From positions 1-10,313 of the forward strand of contig CAMLKQ010000060.1 in NCBI GenBank assembly GCA_946480585.1: a stretch of DNA of 10,313 nt, read 5' to 3'. The stretch's first letter is position 1, and each line of letters opens with the position of its first letter. The position numbers were made by a program, and so were the translations under genes. Shown piece after piece: positions 7,105-10,313 of the stretch. A model generated the notes under the pieces. It was not told where the DNA came from. It was given only the letters and a program-made list of their open reading frames with translations, and did no database searches. Source of the DNA: an uncultured Kangiella sp. (GTDB taxonomy: Bacteria; Pseudomonadota; Gammaproteobacteria; Enterobacterales; DSM-103792).

Positions 7105-7748
7105 CAGCGTTTACCGTTGTTGTCCGATGCCGGCGCATCCGGGAAGGAAGACGGGAACAGCGCCTCGACCATCTTGGTCGCTTCCACTTCCAGCTGGCAA
7201 ACCAGCTCATCGACACGGCGATGCAGCCAGCGATACAGGAACGTCGTCGGAATCGCGACAAACAAACCCATCGCCGTCGTGATCAGTGCTTCGGCGATGC
7301 CGCCGGCGAGCTGACTCGGATCGCCCATGCCGCTGGCATTGGCAGCAAAAAACATTTTGATCATGCCGAGCACGGTGCCAAGCAGACCCAGCAACGGCGC
7401 CACCATCGCGATGGTACCGAGCGTGTTCATGAACCGCTCCATCTCGATCACGGTGCGGCGACCGGCTTCGCTGATGTTCTGCTTCACCACATCACGGCCC
7501 TGGCTGTGCACCGCATAACCGGCGGCCAGCAATTCACCGAGCGGTGAGTGCGCACGCAATTCCTTCAGGCGCTCGCGGGTCAGTTCGCCTTTGCGGATCC
7601 AGGTCCAGACCTGACCGACCAAGTGCTTCGGGGCAATCCGCGAGGTCCGCAGTGCCCAAAATCGCTCAATGCTGATCCCGACCGCAATGATGGACAACAG
7701 CAACAGCGGGTACATCACCCAACCGCCGGCAGTAAACAGCTGTAACAC
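7104..7748 (-). CDS. exbB: MotA/TolQ/ExbB family proton channel protein
   Basis: A 214-aa inner membrane protein that, with ExbD, forms a proton-motive-force-driven motor. Three hydrophobic helices are visible: about 10-31 (MYPLLLLSIIAVGISI), about 110-133 (TIAMVAPLLGLLGTVLGMIKMF) and about 152-175 (AEALITTAMGLFVAIPTTF). The LGLLGTVLGMI region and the ALITTAMGLFVAIP helix are hallmark stretches of the family. A basic cytoplasmic loop lies between helices 1 and 2. The start is a GTG at 7748, chosen because AGGGG lies at 7761-7757 with an 8-nt spacer; the next in-frame ATG, at residue 12, would cut into helix 1. The stop shares one base with the exbD start. It lies 84 bp downstream of comEC and is probably the first gene of the msbA-lpxK transcript, although read-through from comEC is possible. 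Confidence 0.93.
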   Translation of the reverse strand: MLQLFTAGGWVMYPLLLLSIIAVGISIERFWALRTSRIAPKHLVGQVWTWIRKGELTRERLKELRAHSPLGELLAAGYAVHSQGRDVVKQNISEAGRRTVIEMERFMNTLGTIAMVAPLLGLLGTVLGMIKMFFAANASGMGDPSQLAGGIAEALITTAMGLFVAIPTTFLYRWLHRRVDELVCQLEVEATKMVEALFPSSFPDAPASDNNGKR

Positions 7749-7756
7749 GAGAATTT

Positions 7757-7761
7757 CCCCT
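7757..7761 (-). promoter_or_regulatory. Ribosome binding site for the GTG start of exbB
   Basis: AGGGG on the minus strand, 8 nt before GTG at 7748. It supports the non-ATG start over the internal ATG at codon 12. Confidence 0.65.
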
Positions 7762-7789
7762 GAGATTCAAGCCCTTACAAAGCGGCGCC

Positions 7790-7798
7790 ACTCTAGCA
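7790..7798 (-). promoter_or_regulatory. Possible extended -10 promoter for exbB-exbD-msbA-lpxK
   Basis: TGC followed by TAGAGT (minus strand), an extended -10 form with 4 of 6 matches to TATAAT. It lies in the 84-bp gap between comEC and exbB, about 40 nt before the GTG start. No good -35 is present at the right distance, which extended -10 promoters can tolerate. This is a weak prediction by eye. Confidence 0.28.
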
Positions 7799-7832
7799 CA
7801 ACCACCACGCCACCGGCAGCCGCCCGACCGGC

Positions 7833-10127
7833 TCATGGTGCAGGCAGTGAACGCCGCCACAGTCTGACCGGACGGCGCGCCAGCTCAACGGTCACCGGCT
7901 CACCGTCCGTCCATGACAGCGTCACGGCGCCCTGCTCGGCCGTGTTCAGAATCGTGGCGCCGGCAGCACGAAAGCGCTCGACGACCTCCGGCCGCGGGTG
8001 CCGATGCGGATTGCGGTAGCCGGCGCTGACCAGCGCCCAACGCGGCGCCACGGCCGCGACAAAGGCCGGCGACGACGAGCTGGCACTGCCATGGTGGGGC
8101 ACCAGCACGATGTCGGCCTTGAGGGCCGCTGGCGCGGACAACAGCAAGCGTGCCTCGATTTCAGCGGAAACGTCGCCGGCCAGCAGAATCCGCTGGCCGG
8201 CAAGCTCGATCAACACGACGCAGGAACGATCATTCGATTTGCGTTCGGAAACGCCGGCAACCGGATGCAACAGCCTCACCGATGCCGCACCCACCGGTAT
8301 CACCTGACCCTGTTGGCACGGCATCACCGGCACGTCAGTTGGCAACTCTGGCACTGACTCACCGGCCAGCAGGCGTTGCACCGGCAAGCCAGCCAGCAGC
8401 GCTCGGGCGCCGCCAGCATGGTCATTGTCGGCATGGCTGAGCCAGAGCAGATCCAGCGTCTGCCAACCAGCGGCGCGCAACGCCGGCAACACGATCATTT
8501 CGCCGGCATCGAAGCGCTCGCCGCGCGGACCGACGTCGTAGACCATCACGGCGTCGCCAGACTCCAGCATCAACGCCGTGCCTTGGCCGACATCAAGCAT
8601 GGTCAGCCGTGCCTCCGGTCGCGCCGGGAACGTCCATTCCAGCACCGGTATCAGCAGCAGCAGCGGCAACAGCCGGCGCCACGGCGTCCACGGTGCGACC
8701 AGCAGAACCGCCGCCAGAATCAGCATCAACGTTGCCGGCCACGACAGCTGCGCGGGCTGCCAGCTCGCCAGTGGCCACTCGGCCAAATGGCGCAGCCAGA
8801 CGAAGAACAGCTCAAGCGACCAGTCACAGAGTCTCAGCAGCAGCTCGGCCCATGTTGGCGACCATGACAGCAAGGCACAACCGAGCAATGCCAGCGGCGT
8901 GCTAACAAAACTGACCCAGGGCACCGCGAACAAATTGGCGAGCGGCGCCACCAGCGATGCCTGACCAAACCACAACAAGGTCATCGGCAACAACGCCAAT
9001 GACAGCAACAATTGGACGCGTATTGCCGTCCACCACCATGGCCGCGCAACGGGCCGCGCCGCACCGAGCAAAAACAACAAGGCGACCGCGCCGAATGACA
9101 ACCAGAATCCGGGCTCCAGCACGGCACACGGGTCCAGCCACAGTGTCAGCACCAGCGCCAAGGCCAAGCTGTTTGATACCGGCAACTGCCGACGCCACAA
9201 CCAGCCGATTGCAACCACCGCCAGCATCAGCACGGCCCGCAAAGTCGGCGTCGCAAAACCAGCCAACGCGCTGTACAAAATCGCCGCCGCCAAGCCCACG
9301 ACAACGCCAACCAACGGCGCTGGCCAATACAGTGGCAAGCGCGGCAGCACGCGCCACAGCGCCGCGGCAAACAGGCCCGCAACCAACGCAATCAAGGTAA
9401 TGTGCAAGCCGGAGATGGCCACCAGATGGGTCGTGCCGGTATCGCGCAGCAAGCGCCAGTCGTCCGGCGTGATGGCGTCATCCGCACCAAAACTCAAACC
9501 GGCAATGACGGCACCGTGTTGCAAGGGCAACGCCAGCAATTGATCACGCAAGGACTGACGCCACGACGCGAGCATGGCATCACCGGCCTCAGCGAGCCGC
9601 TGCGGTGCGGCCCGCTCGCGAACGTAACCAGTCGCTTGCACATGCTGGGCGAACAGCCAGCGTTCGTAATCAAAGCCCTGAAAATTCACGCTGCCGCGCG
9701 GTGGTTTCAGCCGCACCGTGAATTGCCACTGCTCACCCACGCGCGGTTGAACATTCGGCTCATACCAGGACAGGCGCAGGGTCGCCGGTTGCCATGGCGG
9801 CACGGCGACGTCGCGATAACGGTCCACGGCAAACAGAAAACGCAAACTGCGCTCACCCGCCTCCGGCAAGGAAACAATGCGTCCTTCGATACGGACATCC
9901 TGCTGAATATCCGACTCAGGCAACTGCCAGCTGAACAGCCAATGAAAATGGGCGGTGCTGAGCGCAAGCGTCAGCAACGAGATGCCAAGCCAGCGACTCG
10001 GCCAATGCGGGCGAAACAGCAGCAGCACGGCGGGTACCGCCAGCCCGACGAGCGCCAACGGCAAGGGCGCCGGCAGCAGAAACAAGCCGGCGGTGATCAG
10101 AAGAACCAGTAGCGCTGCCGTGCGCAT
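7833..10127 (-). CDS. comEC: DNA internalization-related competence protein ComEC/Rec2
   Basis: A 764-aa polytopic inner membrane protein that forms the channel for single-stranded DNA entry in natural transformation. The N-terminus has hydrophobic helices (about 3-60), then an OB-like DUF4131 region (about 70-175). The competence domain (about 200-490) carries the signature THLVAISGLHI (233-243) and many helices. A C-terminal metallo-beta-lactamase domain (about 505-745) contains LDVGQG (511-516), HADNDHAGG (565-573), GDVSAEIE (651-658) and PHHGS (677-681), so its metal-binding motifs look intact. All three expected domains are present and uninterrupted. I start at ATG 10127, directly before helix 1. 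An in-frame ATG at 10187 would add 20 mostly polar residues. Neither has a well-spaced ribosome site: AAGGA lies 14 nt before 10127. It is the upstream gene of the block, separated from exbB by 84 bp, and is probably transcribed from a promoter near 10250. Confidence 0.95.
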   Translation of the reverse strand: MRTAALLVLLITAGLFLLPAPLPLALVGLAVPAVLLLFRPHWPSRWLGISLLTLALSTAHFHWLFSWQLPESDIQQDVRIEGRIVSLPEAGERSLRFLFAVDRYRDVAVPPWQPATLRLSWYEPNVQPRVGEQWQFTVRLKPPRGSVNFQGFDYERWLFAQHVQATGYVRERAAPQRLAEAGDAMLASWRQSLRDQLLALPLQHGAVIAGLSFGADDAITPDDWRLLRDTGTTHLVAISGLHITLIALVAGLFAAALWRVLPRLPLYWPAPLVGVVVGLAAAILYSALAGFATPTLRAVLMLAVVAIGWLWRRQLPVSNSLALALVLTLWLDPCAVLEPGFWLSFGAVALLFLLGAARPVARPWWWTAIRVQLLLSLALLPMTLLWFGQASLVAPLANLFAVPWVSFVSTPLALLGCALLSWSPTWAELLLRLCDWSLELFFVWLRHLAEWPLASWQPAQLSWPATLMLILAAVLLVAPWTPWRRLLPLLLLIPVLEWTFPARPEARLTMLDVGQGTALMLESGDAVMVYDVGPRGERFDAGEMIVLPALRAAGWQTLDLLWLSHADNDHAGGARALLAGLPVQRLLAGESVPELPTDVPVMPCQQGQVIPVGAASVRLLHPVAGVSERKSNDRSCVVLIELAGQRILLAGDVSAEIEARLLLSAPAALKADIVLVPHHGSASSSSPAFVAAVAPRWALVSAGYRNPHRHPRPEVVERFRAAGATILNTAEQGAVTLSWTDGEPVTVELARRPVRLWRRSLPAP

Positions 10128-10313
10128 GGAAGCTGCCGTTATCCTTGGCTCATGAACAATATTCAAGGCGTAGCCAACTGCACCCATTGCGCAGCAGTGG
10201 GCGCAATGGATGCAGCAGACATTCGCAGTATTACTTCCCTTACGCCACTGTCAACATATCTTGATCCCGACATCACCGGCACGACACTACCGGCAATACC
10301 GCTCCGATACGGC
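10128..10313. other. Upstream region of comEC, no confident gene
   Basis: 186 bases from the chosen comEC start to the window edge, noticeably less G+C-rich than the coding DNA. It holds a possible promoter directed at comEC. On the plus strand an ATG at 10152 opens a frame of 54 codons running off the edge. About half of its codons end in G or C, it lacks a ribosome site, and I do not recognise the product. I read the stretch as intergenic. Confidence 0.55.
10227..10254 (-). promoter_or_regulatory. Possible sigma-70 promoter for comEC
   Basis: On the minus strand a perfect -35 TTGACA (10254-10249) is followed after 16 nt by AATACT (10232-10227), which matches TATAAT at 4 of 6 positions. Transcription would start near 10220, giving a leader of about 90 nt before ATG 10127 (about 30 nt before the alternative ATG 10187). 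The position upstream of the first gene of the block supports it; it was identified by eye only. Confidence 0.42.

Noticed and set aside
7749..7832. Terminator after comEC
   Set aside because: The G+C-rich repeats of CCGG type in the gap do not form a convincing stem followed by a T-run.
9402..10112. A 236-codon plus-strand frame opposite the comEC 5' half
   Set aside because: It is opposite conserved ComEC residues; the basic, Q-rich translation is typical of a shadow frame.
1..10313. CRISPR arrays, tRNA genes, insertion sequences, phage or toxin-antitoxin genes
   Set aside because: No regularly spaced repeats, cloverleaf-like segments, transposase motifs or terminal inverted repeats were seen; coding genes account for nearly the whole window.

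Overview
The window looks like chromosomal DNA of a gammaproteobacterium with moderately high G+C. The evidence is a compact core block for lipid A/LPS supply in the order comEC - exbB - exbD - msbA - lpxK - ycaR(Trm112) - kdsB - low-molecular-weight phosphatase. From memory, this order is common in Pseudomonas-, Marinobacter- and Xanthomonas-like genomes. I see no mobile elements, tRNA or rRNA genes, CRISPR arrays or broken genes.

Left part (1-2438, plus strand): the 3' half of an FAD-dependent oxidase of the alkylglycerone-phosphate synthase (AGPS) type. It is cut by the window edge and overlaps by 4 nt (ATGA) a complete FAD-dependent glycerol-3-phosphate dehydrogenase gene of the GlpD type. 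The two are almost certainly co-transcribed, and both families handle the glycerol-3-phosphate/dihydroxyacetone-phosphate pair, so a shared lipid-precursor pathway is plausible.

Right part (10127-2459, minus strand): eight genes in one direction. ComEC (DNA-uptake channel) comes first, followed by an 84-bp gap with a possible promoter. Then come exbB (GTG start), exbD, msbA and lpxK, joined by 1-nt or 4-nt stop/start overlaps, and ycaR, which overlaps the lpxK end by 8 nt. kdsB follows after 15 bp and the tyrosine phosphatase after 36 bp. LpxK makes the 4'-phosphate of lipid A, KdsB activates Kdo for the inner core, and MsbA flips the lipid A-core across the inner membrane. ExbB/ExbD form a proton-driven motor whose client here is unknown. 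The phosphatase gene runs convergently into glpD with only 20 bp between the stops and no clear terminator.

Far right (10128-10313): upstream region of comEC, with a possible promoter reading towards comEC. An open frame on the plus strand runs off the window but has atypical codon use and is not convincing as a gene.

Most of the window is well-known core biology. The least explained parts are the AGPS-like/GlpD pair and the ExbB/ExbD pair embedded in an LPS operon.
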